Shown piece by piece: positions 32,480-42,509 of a stretch of DNA of 64,000 nucleotides. The DNA comes from Massariosphaeria phaeospora (Eukaryota > Ascomycota > Dothideomycetes > Pleosporales): NCBI GenBank assembly GCA_011032825.1, contig JAADJZ010000030.1:488282-552281 (forward strand), in the 5' to 3' direction. The translations under genes were made by a program, and so were the position numbers. The stretch's first letter is position 1. Every line of letters starts with the position of its first letter. The notes under the pieces were generated by a model. That model made no database searches. It saw only the letters and a program-made list of their open reading frames with translations, and was not told the origin of the DNA.

Positions 32480-35400
32480 TGAGGTGCCAACTAAAGCTGA
32501 TCTCCCTGGCTGATGCTCCATGACTGATGCCACACAGTTCCAGCCTAGTACCAGTGAGTCAAGCTCGCTGGATCAGGGCTGTCCTGCTCTTCGATCTCTG
32601 ACGGGCAGCTCTTGACTTCTCTCAGACCAAGCTGTCGGACGAACTCAGCATGCTTTTGGCGCACTAGGATCTTGGTAAGTCCGTCAGCTGGCATAAAGTT
32701 GGTAGGCTTCCATTGAACTAATATCCGTCCAGCCGCTACCTCCTGCCTTAGCCAATGTTAGTGGACGTCCACATGGCGCAAACGCGTAAACAGCTTGTCC
32801 TCGTGCTTAGTAACAACACCTACTGTCTGCAGGTTGTCGCAATAGATTTTAGGCACCATCTCCAGGTCAAACTTGATATGTTTGAACAGTCGGTTCCAAG
32901 CCTGTAGCTCGCTGGCCGCTGTCGACAAAGCGAGCAGCTCTGCCTTAGTAGTCGATTTCGTAACTGAACGTTGGAGCGTCGCTTTCCAGTCAATAGGCAT
33001 GCCATACAGCATGAATAGATATCCCTAAGAGCTACGCCGTGTCGGCAGGTCGTCAGCAAAGGCTGCATCAGAGGCACCGTAGAACAGTAGCTCTGTTCCA
33101 GCACCCCCTAGGCTTGAGCCCATGTATATCGTGCGGCTGCTCTGATCTCCATGAGCACCAATCGCCAGGCGCTTCTGGCCGATTAAGTACTTCCAGACGT
33201 GATATGCCGCGCTGATATGCTTTTGGCCTGGATTTTGGAGATATCGTGATAATTCGGAGTGAGCTTGCGCAACGTCAGGCCGGGTGTAGGTCGAGATGTA
33301 GGCCAGTAATCCCACCAACTCCTAGTATAGCTTCGTGCGCTGTTCATCCGGCTCCTCCGTACTTAGGCCGATATTTCCATTCACTAGCGGTACTGCTAGG
33401 TATCTGCTCGTTTGAGCAATGTTGTATTTTGCTGCTACTTTTTCGATAAAGCTGTCTTGCATCAACCAGATCTTTCTCTGGCCGCGATCTCGGATCACGC
33501 GTATACCTAGGAACCATTTCAGCTCTCCTAGAAATCGCATGTCGTATGCAGCTCGCAGCTTTTGATCAAATTGGCTATAGGCGTCCTTGTTCTTGGAAGC
33601 TACAGCTACGACTATATCGTCCACAAAGAAAAAGACAATCAAGCAATCGTTGCTGAACAGGCAAGGTACTCCTGGCACCTGCTAAAGGCCTAGCTTCTCG
33701 AGCGTAGCAGTAAGGTGTTTGTACTATAATCGTAGTGCATCTCGAAGCCCGTATAGTGCTCGCTTGAGCTCAAGCAGCTGACCTAGCTCACTCTCGTATC
33801 CTTCTGGACATCGCACGTATGTGAGTCGATCGAGTTCAGCGTTCAAAAAGGCGTTTAGGACGTCGTACTGATATAGCTCAAAGTCAAAAACAGCTGCTAG
33901 GGCGATTAAGCATCGAAAGATCTTCGCGGCTAGCGTCGCCGCGTACGTGTCGCCATAGTCCTGCTGCAGGTCTCCCCTTACTACTAGTCTCGCCTTGAAC
34001 TTGTAGAAATATCCGTTCTTGTCAAACTTGTACGTGAATACCCACATAAGTGGCAGTATCTCGGCGTCTATCACTTCTGACGCTTTCGCCGATTGCCTAA
34101 AACAGCTCCTCTGGATAAAGCTGTCAATCTCTTTACGGCTTGCTTTCTCAAATTCAGCTCCAAATAGATGCTGATCTAGGTCTCTCCATCGCTTTGGCTC
34201 AGCAGGCAGTTGATCACAATGGATTCAGATTTTCGGCGCTTCGCTAAGCAGCTTTTCTAGTGCTGTAGAGTTGATACAGGCCGCAAACGTCGCTAGATAG
34301 GTGCCAAACTTGGCTAGCTTTCGACTCCGCTTGCCTTCTACGATAAACTGCTCTAATACTTGGCTGCTAATTTCTTCTCGTCGTGCAGCGTTGTTGGACG
34401 TTCGGTCTAGCTCTTCCCCTTCTAGTGCTAGAACATATCCGCGTCCCTAGCTAGTATCCTCTATCAACTGATTGGTGAGCGGCTGGCCCGTGATCTAGGC
34501 CAATTCCCCTAACTCTGGCGTCGCCTCTAGAGTTATGAGCGCTCCAGCGTCCTTCTCCTGAGCACGGCCTTGCTGATGAATCGGCCGTGGTTGAACATGG
34601 ATCGTATCTCCAATCTAGTTCTCAGCTTCTCTCTCCTCCTCGTTCTCGGGAGCGGAGAGCTGTTCTGTCAATATATTGCTGTGATCGAGCGTCTCCTCGA
34701 TATCCAGCACTTCTGCTGCCTCCTAAATGTAGCTCTTCTCTGCGTACTAGCCTTAGCCGTCACAGAGCTTGCCTCGAGCGAAGACAACGTCTCGGGTTCG
34801 TATCACTCGTCCGATACTCGGCAACCAGACTCGGAAAATGTTGGTAGAGTCAAAGCCTACCAGGTGGCCGATTAGAGCTCGAGATTCGAGCTTCGCTCCG
34901 CGTGGCAGCTTCTCATTGAGCACATAGGCTCTAGCTCCGATCACCTCAAAGTGAGCAACTGATGGCTTGATTCCCTTGACTTTGGTGTATGGGCAGCTCC
35001 AGCCGATCGCTTCAACCGGCGTTCGATTGAGCAGGTATATGGCCGACATGACGCACTCGTTAGCGTACTCCTTGGGTAGGCCAGCATGCAGCCGGATAGC
35101 TCTGGCTCGGATAATAATTGCTTTCCCTGCGCGCTCAATCGCTCTATTCTAGGCTTCGGTCGCTCTCGGCTCTATAGCAATGCCAAGGTCTCTGCAGATC
35201 TCGAGCAGCTCGACGTAACCAGTCTCCATGTCAAGCCTTACGATAATGACTTGGCTATCAAACTGGCGTTTAATTTTAGCTAGCAATCGCTTGAAAACTC
35301 GTGTCAACGTTGCTTTCGTCTTGTCTGGCATACAGCTTCCTTCATGCCACTTTGTATGCTGGTCAACCATGTGGAAGAGGTATTGGTCGCTATTGTAGCA

Positions 35401-36339
35401 ATGCTCGCCTCGCTCCAAAAGCTGCACCAGGTCAATACTGATGCGCTCGAACGGTCGAGTAGCAGGCTCGCGCGGTGGCCTCCGGCTGACTAGCTTTGTG
35501 AGTTTCGACTGTATACAGATCTTACAATTCTTCCACTTTGGTGCTAGATCGCCGTTTACTAGTTGCAAACCGTCTACGCTCTCCGGCAGTTAGTCGATCG
35601 CCTCTTGACCTGCGTGGCCCCACATGATGTGAGCCTTTTCGGGCGTAAGCTGCAGCGGCTTCCTCGGCTCGTACGAGGGCTTCTTGTGGGCATAGGCTGA
35701 GGCTGCAAGCAAGGAGCCAGCGTCCGGCCGCTCCATGCTATCAGCATCTATCAGCCAGTGACCGCCCATGTACTGAAGCTTGCTTATAACGTTGTTCCAT
35801 CTGCGTTGGTATAGGCAATCTCTGCCTGAGTCGAAATGGATGCCAACAGATCGACAGCGAGAGAGGCCAACAACGTTGGTGAGAAAGCCTGGCACATACG
35901 CCACGTAGGTGAGCTCGATCTGCTCCGTGCCCGTAGGCGTATTAGTAAGCAGAACCACGTCTCCCCACTCTTGTATCTCAAGCTCTTGGTTGCCAGCTTT
36001 GACAACCTCACCTTTCCCATTAGCTCGCTTTTTCCAGCCGTAGGCTCTGGTATTGGTGACATGCGTGTTCGATCCAGGGTCTAGGATCCATCGATTGATT
36101 AGGCTTGGCTTGATCGCCTGCTTGTTCGTGCAATCTGTGCTCATCGTGAGCTGCAGCACACAGCTATCGAGATCTTCGATCGTCGGGCTCCGATCGTCGA
36201 ATCGACGCGGTGTATTCGAGGCTGCTGTGCCTGAGTTGGCCTTGAGGGCTGCCTTCATGGCTCGTCCAAACGGCGACTCGCTCTCCATTGCTCGGCTGAG
36301 CTTCTCTTGTATCTCAGGCTTCGGCGTCCAGCCTTAAGG
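32480..36339 (-). pseudogene. Copia pol (protease, integrase, RT, RNase H) with a few stops
   Basis: Reading on the minus strand: protease-like WILDPGSNTHVTNT (near 36075, where DSG is usual); the pre-integrase zinc region (HIMWGHAG, CKICIQSKLTK); integrase core (FERISIDLVQL, HMVDQHTKW, VIIVRLDMETGYV); reverse transcriptase (FKARLVVRGDLQQ.YGDTYAAT, YQYDVLNAFLNAELD, then FFFVDDIVVA near 33615 in the catalytic position); and RNase H (SDAAFADD, KAELLALS, KIYCDNLQT). The frame is interrupted by single stops, e.g. at ID*LPE, EA*NRA, LY*ELVG and SS*GY, most consistent with CAG or CAA turned to TAG or TAA. Much less mutated than the gypsy copies. Confidence 0.85.
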
Positions 36340-37269
36340 CTTGCCCTTCGCTCTAAGATACCAACAGTCCTTGAAGCGATGCTTAAAACCGCACAGACAT
36401 TCAAGCCTTCTGTCTTTACCCTTGTCAATATCTCGCGTCCCTGTGCCATCTGATCGTCGACGATCGTCGCTCTGATCGATGCCTAGTGTCGCGAATGATC
36501 CCAGCGATGAGGCTACCGGCTTCGTCGAGCGCCAGTACATGGCAAACTCAGCTACGAGGTCGTCCAACGTCGGTATCAGCTGAGCGTTCAGCTGAGCTCG
36601 AAACAACGTAGCTTGCTGAGTTGTCGCCCAGGTGTCGTCGAGGCCCTTGATAGCGAGCAGGAAGTCGCGCTGTGCTCGCGGCGACGTGACGTCAGGCAGA
36701 TAGACTGCCTCGCACATCCGTACGACGTGCAACTACTCCTCAAGCCAACTGTCAATGTTGCTTCGTGGTCGACTCTGTAGTTGTCGATATTTAGCTATCA
36801 GCTGCAGCTCCCTCTCAGCCTTCGATGGGCAGAGGTGCTTCTTCAGCCTTTTCAAGCGAGCGTACGCGGTCTCGTCGCTCTGTATCAGGTGTATGTGGCG
36901 GCGGCTGATCGTTCGGCCGATCTCCTGGGTAAAGTCGTTCAACGCTTTCCTCTTGATCGTGTATCTGGCCAGTGCTCGATCGTAGTTCCTCTCCGCCTGC
37001 TGGTATCGTTGGAATTCCTTAGTCGTCATGTCCTTGAGCACGACGCCGGTGTCCTCTTCGACCTCGTCATGGTACTGCTCTGGCTCGACAGCTTCTGGCT
37101 CCTCAAGCTTCTCAAGGGCCGTCTCATCAAGGTCAGGGTTGACCATTGACCACAGTTGATGCCTGTCCGCGCTATCCTTTCGTAGGAAGATCCATTCTTC
37201 CCAGTCCACAGGCTTCTCAAGTATGACCGTCGTCCTCGTAATCAGTCTATCCAGCTCGGTAGTAGCCAT
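36340..37269 (-). pseudogene. Copia gag with one internal stop
   Basis: The ATG at 37269 gives MATTELDRLITRTTVILEKP and runs 178 codons to a TAG after SNIDSWLEE. The same frame continues as LHVVRMCEAVYLPDV... to a zinc-knuckle-like CLCGFKHRFKDCWYL near 36375. Copia gag forms the particle and packages RNA. The single TAG is probably a former CAG. A primer-binding site should lie just inside 37442 (TTATGAGCCCGG on the element strand), but I could not match it to a tRNA with certainty. Confidence 0.75.
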
Positions 37270-37442
37270 CCTGAATCAGGCTCTATCGGCTCTCAGATAT
37301 CGACTCTCGTACGGGACAGTGCGCTCGAGGCTCTCGGTAGTAAGGTAGCGGTTCGATGACGTAGCTCGGTTGACAGCGGTCAACAGCTCGTCGGCATGCA
37401 GTAGCAGATACAGCGTGTGTAGTCGACAGCCGGGCTCATAAC

Positions 37443-37616
37443 TGTAACTAGGTAAGCAGTGTCAATTGGGTGCTGCGGATCAACGCTTGTATTGCTATCT
37501 GTTGTCGTGTTGTGATCTAGGTGTACAGGAGCTCTCGGCTCAGAGGTAAGTGCACTTGCCCAACGGGCAGTGCCTGCTATAATAAGATATCATGTGATCC
37601 AGCCTACGTAGTTACA
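37443..37616 (-). repeat. 5' LTR of the copia element
   Basis: 174 bases, TGTAAC to GTTACA, followed on the + strand by target duplication GATCT. It contains the element promoter; TATAATAAGATATCATG at 37578-37594 could be a TATA-like region. Confidence 0.95.
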
Positions 37617-38221
37617 GATCTACTCACTCGTTACACGTATCAGCCGAGGGGGCGAATATCTTGGCTATGATTGAAAGCAGCATCGATCCAGTCACTTAGA
37701 CTAAGCTATATTTGCATGTAATTTGGTCTGGCACACGCTCAAAGATCTCAAGAGTGCCCAGGAACCGATTTTATGCAAGTTTGTAGCCAAGTAAACGCCA
37801 GCTGCATGCTTCAGCGCTAGATTATGCAGGACCTCAGGCTTCCTTCTTTATTGGTAATGATAACCCTTCCGTATATACTGCATCCATGTAGGATTTGGTT
37901 ACGCTCCGTACTAGCCGAGCCCAAGTTTGGGTCTTAAGGGCTGGGACGTGAATCATCGAGCACTCCGAGCTCGTATTGCTGATTGCGACGGAGAATGGGC
38001 TGCATGGCGGCAAGGTTTGGTGAATGAGGTGATAAAAGTGCAAGTAATGGATGTCGCTATGACTCACTGGTGTACTGCACCCCTCAAAGCATCCTTCCTT
38101 CGCCTTTCCCAGACGTCACAGACCATGGGATTTTGCACTGACTCCTGGGACGCTAGGGACTGCGCTGATACGGTGGCTTCAACGCCCAACACAACCAGGT
38201 AGTCGCGCATTCGACCCGGTC

Positions 38222-38400
38222 CGAGAAGGCTGGGATGCGTTGGGTGATCTCACGTCTGAGCCAGTCAATCTTAGTGTCGTTAGCTGACTGCGACCAGGGG
38301 GCGCTTGCTGATCGTCACAAAGTATTTCGTGGAAATCTGGCGATTGGGATGGCAGTCATGCGATGTGGAGCGGTTATCCTGCCGTCGTGCTTAGGCAGCA
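38222..38400 (+). repeat. Repeat fragment A
   Basis: About 180 bases with clear similarity, in inverted orientation, to 40599-40757 (shared blocks include GTGGAGCGGTTATCCTGCCG and AAAGTATTTCGTGGAAA). Fragment A has about 25 extra bases in the middle. Neither copy encodes a recognised protein. Confidence 0.75.
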
Positions 38401-38517
38401 CTTTGATTGATTGACGGTATCGATGTTGATCTCACTCATTATCTAACTTCATTTACAAAGGCAATACTCACCTGCAGCTAAACTGACGTTTTTACATGCA
38501 ATTCATTAATCCAATAG

Positions 38518-38574
38518 AAGCCACTGGCTATGACTCTCACTTCGAGAGTTCACACGCACCCGCGATATGCAGGT
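38518..38574 (+). repeat. Repeat fragment B
   Basis: 57 bases matching the reverse complement of 41731-41789, including GAAGCCACTGGCTATGACTC and CACCCGCGATATGCAGGTTT. It contains a small internal palindrome around CTCACTTCGAGAG. Confidence 0.7.
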
Positions 38575-39774
38575 TTGTGATGGGTGGGCACTGCGAGGAT
38601 TGAGGATAAGAAGTAGATCACAGTAGCGTGAAACGGACGAAAATAACCTATCGCTGTGCTTGTCACTAGAAAGGGGCCAGCCGTCTCAGCTGCTTACTTC
38701 CATGTTATAAACACAGACTGTTATTCGTTAAGGGACTCGAAAGGTAGTTGCGATACTACCTACTAGCAAGCCTCCGCACTGTACGAATCGTTAAACAGAT
38801 ACTATGTAGGGAATATTAAATAACCTGTTGTTAGTAAAATAACACGTAGGCTAGGACTACTACTACTACTTCTCCTTCTAATCGAGCGGAAACCCGAAGA
38901 ACTAAGCCTATAATTAAGCCAAACCTTCCGCCACAAGGTGATTGTCTTTGTTCGCGGTGCACACCAGAAGAAAGGCGTGTATTAAGAGGGGAGATAACCG
39001 CACTTTAGAATACGCGTTAACAGAATACCAAGTTAGATTTAGGAAAGACATAAACACTAGGAGTAGCTGGGGGGGGCGACAGCAGGGAGCAGGATAGGCG
39101 CTCGGGTGATCTCCCTCGGGATGAGCAACCACAACGTAGGAAGGGACATGCTGAGCGGAGATAGGGTTAGGGAGTACTTTCATAACACATCATAACAAGG
39201 TCTTTAACACTAAACACGTTCAATTTATTGTTTACTAATAATCCTCCCTAAATTAGTTTTAGCCTAGAGATGACGTTTTGTGAACTGTGCAGCAAGCTGA
39301 CCACGTTCTACAATATCTATTATAGACCTCGTTAGCAACGCATTACTGGATTTGCTGTTCTCTTCGACTTAAGTTCCCTGCGTACCTGTGACTCTATGAC
39401 GGGGTCTGACAAGCCTCCAGTACACAGTATACTCCCCGTGCTACCCCGCAACCCTGATTGAGACGCAGAAGTGAGGAACTATCAAGCGGCTTACCAAACT
39501 TTCTATGTCGCGTGCATATTAGACAGTACAACTCTACAAAATCTCGCGATAAAAGCTTTCGTGGGTAGTTCTCCAGCCTCAAATCTATAGGTGGTGATGA
39601 TGGTGATGGTGGCTCAGCGCACCGGCTGGCTCGTCCCGGTGTAAAATACGGTAGGAGCACGAAAGGATATTATAGTATGAGATTAGAAACGCGATCGTAC
39701 CGCAGGTCCTGCCTGAGGTATTTCAATTTCCTTGTAACTATTTGCTCAAGACTTGTCTCCCTCTAATTAGACTC

Positions 39775-40155
39775 CTAGGCCTTGTCTTCAGTCTCCTCTT
39801 TGGTCGTCTCTTTAGTCGGTCGGTCTCCCCTCTGGTCTCCCGAGGTCCCCTCTAGTATCCACCTCAAGCGCAGCTTAGCAGCCTCGTTCTCCTCGTCGGT
39901 CCATCCTTCGGCCCTCTCTTGAAGTCGCAGCGCAAGCGTGTGATCACTCTTTTGCAACTCCCTTTTCTGTTCTTCCGTCACCACCTGCACCGTTTCGTCC
40001 GTATTCTCCAAGAGTTTTGCGTAAGCGCGAGAGATATCGCCTTCATCGATACCACTGCTCCTAAGTAGATCCTCTTTGTATTGTTAGAGGTGGACCTATA
40101 GCGATAGGACTAACATACTTAACAATTCTTCGGGGGACTGTTGAACAGAAGACAT
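39775..40155 (-). pseudogene. Short hypothetical gene with two RIP-like stops
   Basis: ATG at 40155 gives MSSVQQSPEELLSMLVLSL, then TAG, VHL, TAA, QYKEDLLRSSGIDEGDISRAYAKLL and an open frame ending in a highly charged tail (RPTKETTKEETEDKA). Both stops are at places where CAG and CAA would restore a continuous helix (LSL-Q-VHL-Q-QYKEDLL). The length of about 127 residues and low complexity suggest a gag-like or small regulatory protein; the family is not recognised. Confidence 0.5.
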
Positions 40156-40598
40156 GTTCACGATTCGATACTCAATTGATGTTCGATACTCGATTGATAA
40201 GAGATATTTGATTGATGAGAGATGAGAGATATTCGACTGATGAGAAGGTTAGAAGCCTGGGTCTAAATATTATAATGTCGTGTCTTTCCACGATAAATAA
40301 TAGACAAACGCACACTTGCAAGGAAGGAGTCATAACTGCAGTGACTCATAGACCACTGGCCGAGACGAACGCCCGAAGTGGGCAACTGCAAATGAACCCA
40401 ACCTCCCCTAAGATACAGGGGTTATGCCGTTAATGGCAAACTAAGTACGTCCAACGTAGGCAAATAGATCCGTGACGACGGCAACGCTCGAAACACGCGT
40501 GGCTCCAATCCAACCCTCCAAATCGACAAGGACTAGATCCGTGATAAGAGACGATCGCAAGGCACGCAGGGGGGAGGCTGAAATCGCGCACGCAAATG

Positions 40599-40757
40599 GC
40601 TGCCCAAGCACGACGGCAGGATAACCGCTCCACATTGCATGAATGCCATCCCAATCGCCAGCTTTCCACGAAATACTTTAAGACGCAGTCAGCTAACGGC
40701 ACTGAGATTGACTGGCTCCGACGTGAGACCACCCAAGGCATCCCAGCCTTCTCAGAC
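40599..40757 (-). repeat. Repeat fragment A, inverted copy
   Basis: Inverted relative to 38222-38400. It lies inside a 130-codon minus-strand open frame (40430-40822) that shows no motif and is probably non-coding. Confidence 0.75.
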
Positions 40758-40980
40758 CCCGCCTCGGCAAGACGGGTTCCTTCGCATGTCACCCATCCAG
40801 CTCCGGTAAAGGCGTACCCCAATTAGGTCCCCAAGCTGCGCACGGCAACAGGATCAGCACGCAGCCTGCGACGAGATTTATCCTCACCTAATATAAGCCA
40901 GAGGACGCATACATGGGTTCTCGTACGACCCCATCAGAGACTCATAATCGTCAAAGCTTTGCTTCCGTCGACCAGTATTG

Positions 40981-41421
40981 ATGGAAAAGATACGAGACTA
41001 CGGCGGTTGGTTTGAAAGCAAGGATTTTTGGAAGGCTGCATACAACACTGCGGAGTGTCTAGGAATGGGGCGACAGGAAGAGGACAACAGCAAAGGTATT
41101 GCAACGAACCCCTTTTCTATTACAACTAACGCTTCTACGAAAGATATCACTTTTAAGGTTGAAGATATAGTTGGAGGGGACGAGATAAACCTATCTCCTT
41201 CCCTAAAGAACGGAAAGACACGGCGATTGATATTGGAACAGCGGGAACACGATTTTGCCTTGCAATCGGAGAAGGCTAATCGCCAAGTCCTATTCGAAAC
41301 TGTTCGGAACCTGCTTAAAGAAAATACTGCCAACACGCAGCTTAAGAAGGATGTTTGTTTTAAAAGGTGGATTCGCAAGTTTAGAGAAGGGACGAAGCAC
41401 ATCGATTCACCCATAGCTTAG
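40981..41421 (+). CDS. Hypothetical protein (146 aa)
   Basis: ATG at 40981 (MEKIRDYGGWFESKDFWKAA) opens a 147-codon frame with a charged helical C-terminal half (RRLILEQREHDFALQSEKAN, FKRWIRKFREGTKHID). A short ATG frame upstream (40914) ends just before it and could be a 5' exon or unrelated. No family recognised. The following frame 41432-41731 looks non-coding. Confidence 0.4.
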   Translation: MEKIRDYGGWFESKDFWKAAYNTAECLGMGRQEEDNSKGIATNPFSITTNASTKDITFKVEDIVGGDEINLSPSLKNGKTRRLILEQREHDFALQSEKANRQVLFETVRNLLKENTANTQLKKDVCFKRWIRKFREGTKHIDSPIA

Positions 41422-41730
41422 ATGGCTGGGAATGGCCATCCTGTTTGGTCTCACTTCCGGGGGTTCTTTCGCGTTGCGCCAGGTGATTTTCTTTTACACA
41501 GCTAATAACGTTGGTAGCATTCAGTTACGTAGCACAATGCTCCAAGAAGCACTTCTAAAGGTCACTAGCAAAGCAGCGGAAAACTCATTAACGAACAACT
41601 CGCCCAGCTACCCCTGTGTTTATGTCCTTCCTGCACCTAACTTGGATCCTGAAGTGCGGTTTCTATGCATGCCTTTCTTCCGATATGCACCCCGAACAAA
41701 GATAATTACCTTACAACGGAAGGCTTCATA

Positions 41731-41789
41731 AACCTGCATATCGCGGGTGCGTCTGATCTCTCGAAGTAGGAGTCATAGCCAGTGGCTTC
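41731..41789 (-). repeat. Repeat fragment B, inverted copy
   Basis: Inverted relative to 38518-38574. The order of A' and B' on the chromosome is not that expected of one simple inverted duplication, so they were placed by separate events. Confidence 0.65.
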
Positions 41790-42509
41790 TGTGCACAGTC
41801 AGAGCTTTCGCACTAAGACAGGTTTATTCGCTCTCAGCGGGTAGGATGGGGTGGTGTCGTAGCCTTGCAGACAACGTTACAAGTGCTCATGCATGTTGTC
41901 GGTTATCGGTCATTTGGCAGGCTCAACGCATGTGCGGGCGCAGCGAGACCCAGCCATTGACCTGCCCCGGCGCAAGCCGCTCTATGGCGGCGCAATCTAC
42001 GGCTATTGGTTTCCTCTTTAGGAATCAGCCTGTATGAGTTGCACAAACTCTAACTTGCGAGAACTCTACGCCTAATCGCAAACAACTTCCTCAATGCAGA
42101 ACGAATCGAGAAACTGCACAGAGAAGAGGACGAAGAAGAGATCAATCCGAAACCGAGCAGGTGTGAGAAGAACAGAGGATTTGGGTGTTGAATAGCTACA
42201 GACGTTCCGAGCTGGGCACGTTTCGACGCGATGCTGCACATTTGATGTCCGAGCGGCGGCCCGTAAACCACCCTGCAGTGGTAGCCAAGATTATACCATC
42301 AGTCATAGCAGCTGGAGTAAATGGTTGCCGGTCCGAGCCCCGCAGTGAGCGGTGACTTATCTACCTGTAGCCAAGAAATGCACGCGCCCAACGGTCATGC
42401 CAAGACCTCACAATCTTAGCCCGCTCTCGTGTCATCGCAATTCGCATCCTTCTACCACCGAACGCGCCGGCCATATAAAGATACCGTCTTTCCCCCACCA
42501 ACAATCGAA
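41790..42509. other. Intergenic region upstream of the DUF7924 gene
   Basis: No supported gene. Small frames on both strands overlap and lack motifs. The 150 bases before 42510 (including CATATAAAGATACC at 42471-42484, a TATA-like element about 35 bases upstream of the start) are the likely promoter. Confidence 0.4.

Larger units (their letters stand above)
32294..37616 (-). mobile_element. Ty1/copia LTR retrotransposon, nearly intact and recently inserted
   Basis: A 5,323-base element with 174-base LTRs (37443-37616 at its 5' end, 32294-32467 at its 3' end) beginning TGTAAC and ending GTTACA, flanked by the perfect 5-bp target duplication GATCT (32289-32293 and 37617-37621). The LTRs differ at one position (32447 A versus 37596 G). 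Internal minus-strand frames follow the copia order gag, protease, integrase, RT, RNase H. Several in-frame stops inactivate it. Confidence 0.95.
37622..39774. other. 2.1-kb region of gene debris and repeat fragments
   Basis: No intact gene seen. It contains repeat fragments A (38222-38400) and B (38518-38574), an AT-rich stretch (38800-39300) with a short ACT/CTT-rich run, and open frames under 95 codons on both strands without motifs, e.g. 39394-39660 minus. The first 100 bases may include the displaced 5' part of the gene disrupted by the copia element. Confidence 0.4.

Noticed and set aside
39160..39180. GGGTTAGGG as an interstitial telomere
   Set aside because: Only one and a half units; expected by chance.
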